From Faecalibacterium sp. (GTDB lineage: Bacteria > Bacillota > Clostridia > Oscillospirales > Ruminococcaceae), in assembly GCA_020025825.1 (NCBI GenBank), contig JAHHRL010000004.1, positions 61,603-125,602 on the forward strand: a stretch of 64,000 bases of DNA, in the 5' to 3' direction. The position numbers and the translations under genes were made by a program. Positions within the stretch are counted from its first letter, which is position 1, and the number at the start of each line of letters is the position of its first letter. The notes beneath the pieces are model-generated. The model worked only from the letters and a program-made list of their open reading frames with translations. It made no database searches and was not told where the DNA came from. Below, piece by piece: positions 1 to 8,333 of the stretch.

Positions 1-705
1 TTCCTTCCCGTTTTTCTTTTTCAGTCCACGGCCTGCCAGTTCTTTGGCGATGCGTCTTGTCCCCATATCCCCATACACGTATAAATCAAATATCAGGCGA
101 ACAATCTGCGCTTCCTCAGGCTCTATTACCAGCCTGCAATTCTGTTTTCTATATCCCAGCATCTGCGCATTTCCATATACACGCCCTTTTTGTATCCCTC
201 TCTCCAAGGTGCTTTTTACTCTTGCACTGGCATTGCGGCTTTCAGCTTCCGCCATAGCGGTATACATCGTCAAAAACACCTTATTCTGCTCATTTAAGGT
301 GTTGATACCTTCGGCATAAAACTTCACCATTACACCCAGCCCGGACAGTTCCTGAATGGCATTCAGCGCATCTGCAGCATTGCGACCAAACCGTGACACA
401 GATTTAACCAGTATCAAATCAAACTTTCCCTCACGTGCATCTTGCATCATTTTTTGGAACCCACCACGAATATCCACTCGTGTACCCGTAATCCCTTCGT
501 CGCTGTAGGTAGCCACATAGCTCCAGTTTGGATTATTGGTTATCAACTCACGGTATGTTTCCAGCTGATTGATCATACTGGATTTTTGCGCCTGCTTTGT
601 GGTGCTTACTCTTGCATAATCCACCACCCTCAGGTGCATCTGTTCTTCGGGTATGCCATCCCGCAATTTGCATTTCAGCTCATTTTTCTCAATCGGCGTT
701 AACAC
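1..705 (-). CDS. Serine recombinase, large (resolvase/invertase type), cut by the window edge
   Basis: Reading leftward from a GTG at 705, the frame stays open to base 1, so the C-terminal part lies outside the window. The first ~235 residues include the serine recombinase catalytic start YARVSTTKQAQKSS, the DEGITGT strand, the conserved block LVKSVSRFGRNAADAL, and then the start of the Recombinase domain (LGYR, RLIFDLYVYGDMGTRRIAKEL). The enzyme would cut and rejoin DNA through a serine (the one in ARVS) to integrate or excise a mobile element. A purine-rich GGGGG ribosome site sits just upstream, and the start is 3 bases after the stop of the small upstream gene, so the two are probably co-translated. 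The family is certain. Whether it belongs to an ICE, a prophage or a Tn4451-like element cannot be told from this side. Confidence 0.9.
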   Translation of the reverse strand, partial: MLTPIEKNELKCKLRDGIPEEQMHLRVVDYARVSTTKQAQKSSMINQLETYRELITNNPNWSYVATYSDEGITGTRVDIRGGFQKMMQDAREGKFDLILVKSVSRFGRNAADALNAIQELSGLGVMVKFYAEGINTLNEQNKVFLTMYTAMAEAESRNASARVKSTLERGIQKGRVYGNAQMLGYRKQNCRLVIEPEEAQIVRLIFDLYVYGDMGTRRIAKELAGRGLKKKNGKE

Positions 706-708
706 GCT

Positions 709-870
709 CTACCCCCTTTCTTCGATTTTTTGATTCACCATGCAATAAATATCTTCATCTATAATTTTTTTGTTAAGCAATTCTTGATTGACCGCTCGCA
801 TGATAATGTTTTCCACCATCTTTTTTGTTTGTCTGGAAAAAACAAATTCATTTTCAGCGACTTTCTCCAT
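709..870 (-). CDS. Small SHOCT-like protein upstream of the recombinase
   Basis: A 53-residue protein starts at an ATG at 870 preceded by GAGGTG at good spacing; the frame also extends upstream to 918 but without a ribosome site. The C-terminal half (NQELLNKKIIDEDIYCMVNQKI) has the pattern of a SHOCT domain, a short two-helix oligomerisation motif often found at protein ends and in small proteins beside recombinases of Clostridia. It ends 3 bases before the recombinase start. Its function is not known; by position it may be an accessory or regulatory partner of the recombinase. Confidence 0.6.
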   Translation of the reverse strand: MEKVAENEFVFSRQTKKMVENIIMRAVNQELLNKKIIDEDIYCMVNQKIEERG

Positions 871-998
871 CAAAATCACCTCAATATATCTTATGAACGG
901 TATAATCTTTTCTTGCACGACTTCTCTTTACACACTTGCATTTGCAAACAAGATTTTCCCCCAAATACCGTACAGCCCGTTTCTTACTTTTCCACAAT

Positions 999-1038
999 AA
1001 AAACAAAAAGACTGGAAAACTCCAGTCTTTTTGTTTTT
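999..1038. terminator. Bidirectional rho-independent terminator
   Basis: An 18-base perfect inverted repeat (999-1016 and 1021-1038) with an AAAC loop and A/T tails on both sides. It ends the leftward operon of the YidC-like gene and separates it from the recombinase unit. Confidence 0.85.
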
Positions 1039-1046
1039 ATGCATAA

Positions 1047-3818
1047 TTAGTTTACTGCGGATTCGTCCAACAAGCGCCAATTGTTCATGTCAAAAATGTT
1101 ATCATGAACCGTCAGCCATTTACCCGGCAAGAAGGTCGTTCCGTTATTAACGGCAACATCAAAGTCCCAACTAGCCAGAATGTATTGCTCTTTTTCATAT
1201 TTGGGATCATTATTAATATCTTTTTGCGTAAAGGGATTTACAGGATGCTCCACCAATCCACTCGTAGCAATGGTAGGTACATCTGCATTTGTCATAAACG
1301 TATTATCCGTTGTAAACTCATTGCTATTAAAGTCCTTTACCATCAGCAACGGGTTATAGAACATCGTATCTACCTTACTATTTTCGTCAAATATCCTATC
1401 ATCGAATTGACGTAAATCACGGCCATGATCCGCAACAATAATAATGCGTGTATTATCATACACTCCGTTTTCACGAAGGTAATCGAACCATTTGCCCAAC
1501 TGAATCATCGCAGCCATATTTACTTGGTAGTGAAGCAGCTGCTGCGAATTTTCTACAGTCATTTCTCTTCCATTTACAGTAAAGCGTTCTTTATGCAGGG
1601 CATCATATTCTGTATTGTCCACAACAGCCGCCGGCTCATATTCCGGCTCCTTCAAAATCGTAGGCTCATGGGTTGTATCATTACTAATCATCAGGAAGGT
1701 GTTTTGCGAATTATCCATTACATTTGTAATGGTATGCAAATTTCTCAGAACGTTGTAGGACTTCATAAAGACCTCATCCATTCCAGTTGCCTGAGACATA
1801 TTCAGGCGGTTTTGTACACCTATTTCAGATGCATTACCATTTCGCAACGAATTTGCTCCGTTGTAGGTACCTTCAGCATACAAAGTAGGTTGGAACATTA
1901 CCGGGGCAACTTTAAATATGCTATAGCAGAACAGATTACGATTCAATGCTTTTTCAGAGAGACCTGTTTCTTCCAACGGGAACGTTTTGTAGTTACCCAT
2001 TGTAATATACTTGTTTATATTGGGATATTCATCATAGATTGACAAATCCGGAACCCAATTATATCCTGCATACGTAGGATCACATACAGTAACTTTATAT
2101 CCTTGTTGGTCAAAAATAACCGGCATAACCTTTAGCGCTTCATTTTGCTTATCTACCAACAACTCTTTATCACGCTTATTCATTTCAGTGGGAGTATATT
2201 CATAGCCACCATATAAAGCTGGTGAACCAATATTGGTAAATGGGCCGTACGAAATCGTATTGGGGTAATAGGTAAAGCCTTCAAACTGTTTTGCAACCTC
2301 CGGCTTCTCCTGGAAAATATACGGAATATAACTGTTAACTGCACGGTCCATCATAATGACCATTACATTCTGGCCATTTTTGCTCAGTGAGATATTCGGC
2401 GCATCGTCCGATATTGCCTGCATTTTATCGATAGCCGTAGCTGCTACAGACTGAATGTTTTGCATATTGACAACTGACATACCCACTACAGCAACCACCA
2501 GAGAAATATATGCTACTTTTACAATTTCCTTTTTCTTCTTCCAAATGAAGAACAGCAATACACATACAACAAGAATCACCATCAGATTGATTGCTTGTGC
2601 ACGGAAAGGAATTACAGGCATATTATCAAAGCGAAGCTTTGCATTGATCAAGCCATAGTCTTTGCCAAAGAACATATAATCAACCGTTGCAACACCTGCA
2701 AACAGCCACACTGCAAGGCCCATCAGCTTTTTAGTAGCCGGGTTTGCAAGCATATAGAAAATGCCGAACCAAACCACAAACATACCAAAGGCCAGCATGC
2801 ACGAGTTTAGAATGTATACCACCGGATTGGTCAGAGTCTGCATGTTAACAAACTCTTCCGGAGATGCATTAATCACAGCAGAGGGAATCAACAAGCCGGT
2901 TAATACTGCAACAAACAAGCATCCTGCATAGAAGATAAAGTTATCCTGCTTTGTCACTTCGGTAACTGCACTAATAGCCACACGCTTGCCCATATAATAG
3001 AAAATCAGCGGCAGCTGCAGCAGCAGCAGCAACGCAACCAGCAAGACCTGACTGCGTCTTGTAGGCATCTGATGCACAAACAAAACATAGCCCAAAAAGC
3101 CAACACCAGTCAAAGAGGACAAAATGCTCAGCACAAACTTCGGGTTCTTCATCTTTACAAAGATATTCTTTGCCAGAGAGAACAGGTTGTTCAGCGTCCA
3201 GTAGAATACCAGACCTGCCGGAGAATCATACAGCAACACCAGGAAAATCATTGCCATGCCATACAACTGGACCTTGCTTTTCATGGAAAAGCCTTTGGTA
3301 TAGATGGCACCGGAAACAATATTAATTGCTGTCATCAAAATAGGCAGCACATTGATTGCCACGCCGCCAATTACCAGCATACCATCCGGTAAGCCTAAAT
3401 CGTGAATCGGGCCAAAGGATACGCCCTGAATCATCTGCAGCTCAGACAAAAAATTATACGCTGCCATAAAAAACGGGATTTCCAACAGCAGCGAAAGCGA
3501 GCCCTTCAGTGCATCCGTCGGCTTATAGTTATTCTGCCGATAGTAGGTCTGCAACATCATAAAGCGTTCGTCGCCTTTGAACGTCTTCTTTATATGTGTA
3601 ACCCAATGTTTTAATTTTTCTTCGGTATCTCGTTCCTCTGCCTGCATTGCATCTGCCTGCTTATACAGTGGCAATACCAAAAAATTAACTACAATACTTA
3701 AAAATATAATTGACAGTCCGGGATTTCCTATCACTCGATTTGCAAGTACAAATACAATTTCAAAGAATAATTCCAACGGCCCTATCAACAGGTTATACAG
3801 CATAGTCGGCACTGACAT
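1047..3818 (-). CDS. YidC/Oxa1-like membrane domain fused to an extracellular sulfatase/phosphotransferase-like domain
   Basis: 923 residues. Residues 1-225 follow the YidC/Oxa1 layout: a first helix pair, a charged cytoplasmic hairpin (53-100), then LEIPFFMAAYNFL and further helices. About seven more hydrophobic segments follow to ~450. Residues ~485-923 look like the alkaline phosphatase superfamily (sulfatase/LTA synthase/phosphoglycerol transferase): NVMVIMMDRA (D491), a candidate nucleophile at T528 in GPFTNIGSP, H717 in DTTHEP and VADHGRD (D797, H798). At the position where YidC proteins carry the groove arginine before LP, this protein has Asn45 (VVNFLVLPL). It is the last gene of an operon with a glycerophosphotransferase and a CPBP protease, with an AAGGAG site and 1 base between genes. 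I infer a role in transferring phosphoglycerol-like groups to surface polymers rather than general insertion. The domain calls are firm; the function is inference. Confidence 0.8.
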   Translation of the reverse strand: MSVPTMLYNLLIGPLELFFEIVFVLANRVIGNPGLSIIFLSIVVNFLVLPLYKQADAMQAEERDTEEKLKHWVTHIKKTFKGDERFMMLQTYYRQNNYKPTDALKGSLSLLLEIPFFMAAYNFLSELQMIQGVSFGPIHDLGLPDGMLVIGGVAINVLPILMTAINIVSGAIYTKGFSMKSKVQLYGMAMIFLVLLYDSPAGLVFYWTLNNLFSLAKNIFVKMKNPKFVLSILSSLTGVGFLGYVLFVHQMPTRRSQVLLVALLLLLQLPLIFYYMGKRVAISAVTEVTKQDNFIFYAGCLFVAVLTGLLIPSAVINASPEEFVNMQTLTNPVVYILNSCMLAFGMFVVWFGIFYMLANPATKKLMGLAVWLFAGVATVDYMFFGKDYGLINAKLRFDNMPVIPFRAQAINLMVILVVCVLLFFIWKKKKEIVKVAYISLVVAVVGMSVVNMQNIQSVAATAIDKMQAISDDAPNISLSKNGQNVMVIMMDRAVNSYIPYIFQEKPEVAKQFEGFTYYPNTISYGPFTNIGSPALYGGYEYTPTEMNKRDKELLVDKQNEALKVMPVIFDQQGYKVTVCDPTYAGYNWVPDLSIYDEYPNINKYITMGNYKTFPLEETGLSEKALNRNLFCYSIFKVAPVMFQPTLYAEGTYNGANSLRNGNASEIGVQNRLNMSQATGMDEVFMKSYNVLRNLHTITNVMDNSQNTFLMISNDTTHEPTILKEPEYEPAAVVDNTEYDALHKERFTVNGREMTVENSQQLLHYQVNMAAMIQLGKWFDYLRENGVYDNTRIIIVADHGRDLRQFDDRIFDENSKVDTMFYNPLLMVKDFNSNEFTTDNTFMTNADVPTIATSGLVEHPVNPFTQKDINNDPKYEKEQYILASWDFDVAVNNGTTFLPGKWLTVHDNIFDMNNWRLLDESAVN

Positions 3819-3819
3819 A

Positions 3820-4545
3820 TTATTCTCCTTCTAATTCAATCCTGAATTTTCTTATAAAAGTCTTTATAAAAAGAACGAATCCAACACAACCCACAAGATA
3901 TGAAACAGGTGATAAACGATAAAGAGGCTCCCAACATAACAACAAATTCGTGCCCATGTGTGCAAGCACAGCCCACACGATATTCTCACCATTATAAAGC
4001 GCCAAGCAAAAGACAAAGCCCGCCAGCATTGCAGCAATTATTTGCACAATTCCTGCATGGGCTATGCCAAACAGCACTGTACTAACAGCTATCGCAGCTG
4101 TTGTTCCCCATCTCTCGTTTGCTTTGCGGAAAACAAATCCACGATATATGATTTCCTCTGTAATAGGACCTGCAACAACAATTCCTAAAAGGCTAATCAG
4201 CGACGTATTATCTTTTTCATATTGTGCAAAAGTGATTGTCAAAAAAGCCGTAAATACCGCAAGGCATAAAGATATTCCCACTGTTTGCAGCCCCGTATTA
4301 AAGGCTTGCACCCTACCCTTGTGATTTCTTTTTCTTTTTGTGCTTTTTTGATACAAATACACTACAAGCGGACAAAGCATACAGGAAGTTAACGCACCGA
4401 CTTCTGTAGTATTCAGCTGAAAAATCCCTGCAAAGACAGATGCATTTAACCCATTAAGCGCAATATGCGCAAGCATATACATCAGTGGTGTCCACACAAT
4501 ACTAGTGCACTTAGCAATATCTCTATCGTTACTATACTTTTTCAC
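3820..4545 (-). CDS. CPBP family intramembrane metalloprotease
   Basis: A 241-residue protein with about seven membrane helices. It shows the CPBP/Abi (Rce1-like) signatures in order: TEEIIYRG (EExxxR), FGIAHA (FxxxH) and AHMGTN, the ligands of the membrane-embedded metal site. The start is a GTG 13 bases after the upstream glycerophosphotransferase stop, with only a weak ribosome site, so translation may depend on coupling. Family members process membrane proteins or peptides, or give bacteriocin self-immunity; the substrate here is unknown. Its place between two surface-polymer genes suggests it acts on a component of that pathway, but this is only positional. Confidence 0.85.
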   Translation of the reverse strand: MKKYSNDRDIAKCTSIVWTPLMYMLAHIALNGLNASVFAGIFQLNTTEVGALTSCMLCPLVVYLYQKSTKRKRNHKGRVQAFNTGLQTVGISLCLAVFTAFLTITFAQYEKDNTSLISLLGIVVAGPITEEIIYRGFVFRKANERWGTTAAIAVSTVLFGIAHAGIVQIIAAMLAGFVFCLALYNGENIVWAVLAHMGTNLLLCWEPLYRLSPVSYLVGCVGFVLFIKTFIRKFRIELEGE

Positions 4546-4558
4546 ATTTCTTGCGCTT

Positions 4559-5782
4559 TTATTGCATCAGTTGGTCATGCTTAGCTATCAGATAATCAAC
4601 TGTTCTGACTGCAGCTTCACCGCTATGAGCCCACGTATCTGCTCTGGCTTTATCTCGGCCCTCTTGGTACTTTGTATCATTCAGGCATGTATCAATGACA
4701 TCCTTGATAGAATCCAGTTTGTCTGCACTCAGCTGCTGACCAATTGTCGGCAAAACAGAGAATGTCCACATTTCCTCGTCTAGCCAGCAGGCGTCGTACG
4801 GAGCTTTATCAAAGGAAATGTCTGCATAAATAACCGGCTTATCGAATACCAACGAGAAATCGAAAAGAACACCAGAGAAATCCGAAATAAGAATATCAGA
4901 GCGTCTTAATACCTCAAAGTTATCGTTGTCTCTGTTCCACTCAATCTGTGCTGAGTTTGGATATTTCTTCATCAGCGAATCTACCAGCTCTTTTTCCGAA
5001 ACATAAGACTGCGGATGGGGTCTTACGATGATATGGTAACCAGTCTTTAACAGCGCCTCAAAAATCTTATCACCGTAGCGATTGAAAATGCTGCTGGGTC
5101 CCCAAGAAGGTGCCAGCAAAACAGTGGTTTCATGTTTTTCCAGCGGCTCTGCGTTTTCCAACCGCTTTTTCATTTCGTCCATGTAGGTAATGCCGGTTAT
5201 CTGCAGTTCTTTTGCCGGCAAATTACGCAGTTTCTCCAGTTCGCGAATTTGCTTTATCTGGTATTCACCTGAAAGTAAAACCGCATCAAAATAGTCTGTG
5301 CCAAACATGCGATAACCCGTAATATCGCTAGCCGCATGCGGAATATGCACATAATACTTTACATCTCGAGAGCGTTTCCACTGGTACACATCCAGACCGG
5401 GCGTACTGGAAATCAAGATATCGGCATTTAACATATTCAGTTTTGCAAATGCCTTGTTGCCCTCTCCAATAAACTCACACTTTACATGCTCAAACTTCTC
5501 ATTTAACGCAGGGTCATCCGGAGATGCAGTCATGTATACAATTTTCTGGCCACGCTTTTCAAACTCTCGGCAGATAGGCTCAAATACATTCCAGTATCTT
5601 TTACTATCAGTAAAAATTGCATACGGAATCGTATTCAGATTTTTCTTTTCCTGTTTTCCGCCACTCAACACAAAACGCAGCTTCATAAAGGTGTTTCTTA
5701 GTGCATAAATACCTGCACCTAGCACGCCAACCAAAATAGTAAACAGCATACTACCCGTGCCTGGGTCTATGTAAAAATGCAT
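4559..5782 (-). CDS. CDP-glycerol:polymer glycerophosphotransferase family protein
   Basis: A 407-residue protein with one N-terminal membrane segment (~8-28) and a Glyphos_transf (TagB/TagF-like) catalytic region. Family marks visible are VRPHPQSY at ~265, with the catalytic-type His, and ISDFSGVLFDFSLVFDKPVIY at ~310-330. Such enzymes transfer glycerol phosphate or ribitol phosphate from the CDP-activated donor to a wall or capsular polymer on the cytoplasmic face. It is the first gene of the leftward operon, with GGAGATTAAGTT before the ATG. No tag or tar biosynthesis genes (tagD, ispD-like) are nearby, so the donor would be made elsewhere. The actual acceptor is unknown. Confidence 0.85.
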   Translation of the reverse strand: MHFYIDPGTGSMLFTILVGVLGAGIYALRNTFMKLRFVLSGGKQEKKNLNTIPYAIFTDSKRYWNVFEPICREFEKRGQKIVYMTASPDDPALNEKFEHVKCEFIGEGNKAFAKLNMLNADILISSTPGLDVYQWKRSRDVKYYVHIPHAASDITGYRMFGTDYFDAVLLSGEYQIKQIRELEKLRNLPAKELQITGITYMDEMKKRLENAEPLEKHETTVLLAPSWGPSSIFNRYGDKIFEALLKTGYHIIVRPHPQSYVSEKELVDSLMKKYPNSAQIEWNRDNDNFEVLRRSDILISDFSGVLFDFSLVFDKPVIYADISFDKAPYDACWLDEEMWTFSVLPTIGQQLSADKLDSIKDVIDTCLNDTKYQEGRDKARADTWAHSGEAAVRTVDYLIAKHDQLMQ

Positions 5783-5837
5783 AACTTAATCTCCTCACTC
5801 ATTATCAAATCGCACGCATATGCGCAAACCATCTTAT

Positions 5838-5866
5838 AATTTATCATCAATCTACAATGAATGCAA
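5838..5866 (-). promoter_or_regulatory. Candidate sigma-A promoter of the glycerophosphotransferase operon
   Basis: On the minus strand a TTGCAT -35 (5866-5861) and TAAATT -10 (5843-5838) are 17 bases apart, ~55 bases upstream of the ATG. The -10 is imperfect; TATAAG a few bases on is an alternative. Confidence 0.45.
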
Positions 5867-5956
5867 CTATTCTACAACTTTTCCATATTCTTTCGTCCAT
5901 TTTATCTACTGTTTATCGTTTAATTTTCTCACAATCCAGACTATTTTTACTTTCAT

Positions 5957-7390
5957 ATGTGCCCACAGAGATATATTTATGTATCTGTTAAGGACTTAGC
6001 CGAGCTAACCAGTGAAGGTGAAGTGGAAAATGGCACTTTATCCGGCGGCAGCTGGGAGGGCACCGTCCTGCGCTTAGGCTCCCGTGGCAAATCTGTAGAG
6101 CAGGCACAATTTTGGCTGGACACCTTATCCGACTATACAAGTGAAATTCCCGCTTTAACCGTAGACGGTATTTTCGGAGCTGCTACAGAGCGAGCTGTAC
6201 GTGCTTTTCAAAAGCTGGCCGGGTTGCCTGTGGACGGCATCATTGGACAAAACACATGGTCCACCTTGTACGCTGCCTATGAAAGTATAGAAAGCGACAT
6301 CAGCACACCAAACGAGTATCCCGGCAAACCCATTCGGCAAGGTGACCGTGGCAGCACGGTCAAGCTGATTCAGTTCTGGCTTAAAATTGCACGCACTACC
6401 TACTCTGGGCTTGCAAATCTATCTGTTGACGGCATTTTTGGTTCCGGAACCCGCAGTGCCGTAGAAACCTTCCAGCGTTACTTCCGTCTGCCGGCAGACG
6501 GCGTAGTGGGACGCAACACTTGGAACAAGCTGCAAGAGGTTTACAACGGTGTTGCCAATAACCTGCTCAGTCCTACCTTGCGTCCCGGTGAATACCCCGG
6601 TGTTTTGCGCCGTGGCAGTACCGGCACCCCTGTAAAGGAGCTGCAATACTATCTTTTCATTATGGCGGCATACGACCCCAGTATCCCTACGGTATCCATT
6701 GACGGTGTCTTTGGCCCATCTACCGAGTCCTCTGTGCGTGCGTTCCAGCGCAAAAACGGTCTGACCGTTGACGGTATTGTGGGCCGCAATACGTGGGATG
6801 CCTTATATGGGCAAGCCAGTGTGCTGCGCCTATCCGGGCCGGTAGTTACCATCCTGCGTTTGCCCTATCCCGGTACGCCCCTTACCTTGGGCGATCAGGG
6901 TGATAACGTGCTTTACTTTTCCAGTTTGATTACACGCATCGCCTATTACTTTGAAACTATCGCAAAAGTGGGCTTAACCGACACCTACACTGTTGTGCTG
7001 CAAAATGCAGTTAAAGACTTTCAGGCTTTAGAAGGGTTACCACAAACCGGTGAAGGCGATGAAGTCACTTGGCTTGCCGCCGAGGCCCTCAGCTTAACAC
7101 TGCTTTCCGCCGCCGGGCCCGAATCCATGGAGCAGCAAGGTTATCAGTCCTCGGACATAACCAGTGCAGGCTCTCGCGTACGGCAAATCCAAAGTTGGCT
7201 GGACAATCTGGGTAACCAAACCTGTGGCTATCCGCATACCGACGTAACCGGAGTCTTTGTTCAAGAGCAAGCTGACCTGATTGCCAAATTGCAGCTTGAT
7301 AATGGGCTTTCTTCTACCGGCGTAGTAGATAACGCCACCTGGAACTTACTGAAACGCACTGCACAGCAGTCACACCCTAAGGAGGATTGA
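5957..7390 (+). CDS. Multi-repeat peptidoglycan-binding domain protein
   Basis: A 477-residue protein built from five PG_binding_1-like repeats. The best four carry the mark VDGIFGxxTxxAVRxFQ...LxVDGIVGxNTW (around residues 35-110, 115-195, 205-285 and 290-375); the last, ~395-470, is weaker. Each is a three-helix fold that binds peptidoglycan. No signal peptide or membrane segment is visible, although the domains bind cell wall. The ATG at 5957 has no convincing ribosome site and the frame is open back to 5924, so the true 5' end is uncertain; a longer ancestral N-terminus may have been lost. It runs into the M15-type peptidase gene 4 bases downstream, so the pair probably works together on the wall, perhaps in the mother cell or after lysis. 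Confidence 0.8.
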   Translation: MCPQRYIYVSVKDLAELTSEGEVENGTLSGGSWEGTVLRLGSRGKSVEQAQFWLDTLSDYTSEIPALTVDGIFGAATERAVRAFQKLAGLPVDGIIGQNTWSTLYAAYESIESDISTPNEYPGKPIRQGDRGSTVKLIQFWLKIARTTYSGLANLSVDGIFGSGTRSAVETFQRYFRLPADGVVGRNTWNKLQEVYNGVANNLLSPTLRPGEYPGVLRRGSTGTPVKELQYYLFIMAAYDPSIPTVSIDGVFGPSTESSVRAFQRKNGLTVDGIVGRNTWDALYGQASVLRLSGPVVTILRLPYPGTPLTLGDQGDNVLYFSSLITRIAYYFETIAKVGLTDTYTVVLQNAVKDFQALEGLPQTGEGDEVTWLAAEALSLTLLSAAGPESMEQQGYQSSDITSAGSRVRQIQSWLDNLGNQTCGYPHTDVTGVFVQEQADLIAKLQLDNGLSSTGVVDNATWNLLKRTAQQSHPKED

Positions 7391-7394
7391 GTAT

Positions 7395-8087
7395 ATGGCA
7401 CGTGTATTGATTTACGACCGATTTGAGGACCAAATTTACACCTATACCGGCTTAAACGAAAATGACCCCATGCCCTATAGCATGAACAGCACCCTTACTG
7501 TAAAAGAGTTTCGTGGTGTTTCCGGCAGCAATACCCTTTGGACTACCACCGAAGCCATGGAAGCTTGGAACCTAACACGCCGCAGCTATGGCGGTGGTAT
7601 TCATGTGGGATATGCATTCCGCCGTATTTGGGAAGGCGGCCATGGTACCCGCAGCCAACACTATGCCGGACTGGCATTTGACGTAGGTCAGGGGCAGGGC
7701 GACGTAAAGCGCCGCAAAATCCATCAGGCCGCCGAAAACAGCGGCGCATGGCGTTATGTTGAGCCGCTTTCCATGACGCCTACTTGGGTGCACTTTGACC
7801 GCCGTTACGGCAAGGTTGCATGCAGCGGCACAACCAGCGGCTACCCTAAATTGTCCTATGGCAGTCGTGGCTGCTACGTTATGATTTTGCAGGATTCCCT
7901 TTCTACCTTAGGCTATGTAACGGGCTCGAAAATAGACGGAAAATTCGGCGGCAGAACCGAACGGGCTTTAATTGCTTGGCAAAAGTCTGTTGGTTTAAGT
8001 GCTGACGGCATTTGCGGCTGCAACAGCTGGAAGAAGCTTTCCGCCTCTGTATTAGGTATGGGGCGTACACCCACTACCATTGACTAA
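7395..8087 (+). CDS. M15-type D,D/L,D-carboxypeptidase-like protein with a peptidoglycan-binding domain
   Basis: 230 residues. The first ~140 hold the zinc peptidase pattern of the M15/VanY-like group: SQHYAGLAFDV (His and Asp ligands) and TPTWVHFDRRYG with the second His. Residues ~150-220 are a single PG_binding_1 domain (LSYGSRGCYVMILQ...KIDGKFGGRTERALIAWQK). The enzyme should cut peptide bonds in peptidoglycan stems. GGAGG stands 9 bases before the ATG and overlaps the end of the upstream gene. As with its partner, there is no signal peptide, which leaves its export route or timing of action open. A strong terminator follows. Confidence 0.85.
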   Translation: MARVLIYDRFEDQIYTYTGLNENDPMPYSMNSTLTVKEFRGVSGSNTLWTTTEAMEAWNLTRRSYGGGIHVGYAFRRIWEGGHGTRSQHYAGLAFDVGQGQGDVKRRKIHQAAENSGAWRYVEPLSMTPTWVHFDRRYGKVACSGTTSGYPKLSYGSRGCYVMILQDSLSTLGYVTGSKIDGKFGGRTERALIAWQKSVGLSADGICGCNSWKKLSASVLGMGRTPTTID

Positions 8088-8150
8088 CCCATAAAAAGGC
8101 GGACACCAAACGCATAATCGCCGTAAGGAGATTTTAGAAATACTAAAAAC

Positions 8151-8188
8151 AAAAGCGGAGGGTATCGCATAGGATACCCTCCGCTTTT
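8151..8188. terminator. Rho-independent terminator after the peptidase gene
   Basis: A 16-base stem (8151-8166 with 8173-8188), loop GCATAG, T-rich tail in the plus direction and A-rich on the other side, so it may act both ways. Confidence 0.85.
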
Positions 8189-8333
8189 ATTGATACGCTT
8201 TTTCTTCCAATCTGCGCTTCAGCCAATCATACTATTCGTATTTTTTGCGATAAAAATGGTGCAATCGCTAAGGGCAGCCCTCTAAGACCTTCTGGCGGAT
8301 ACTTCTTTATCCGGAGCTCCCTTTTTGTGCTGC

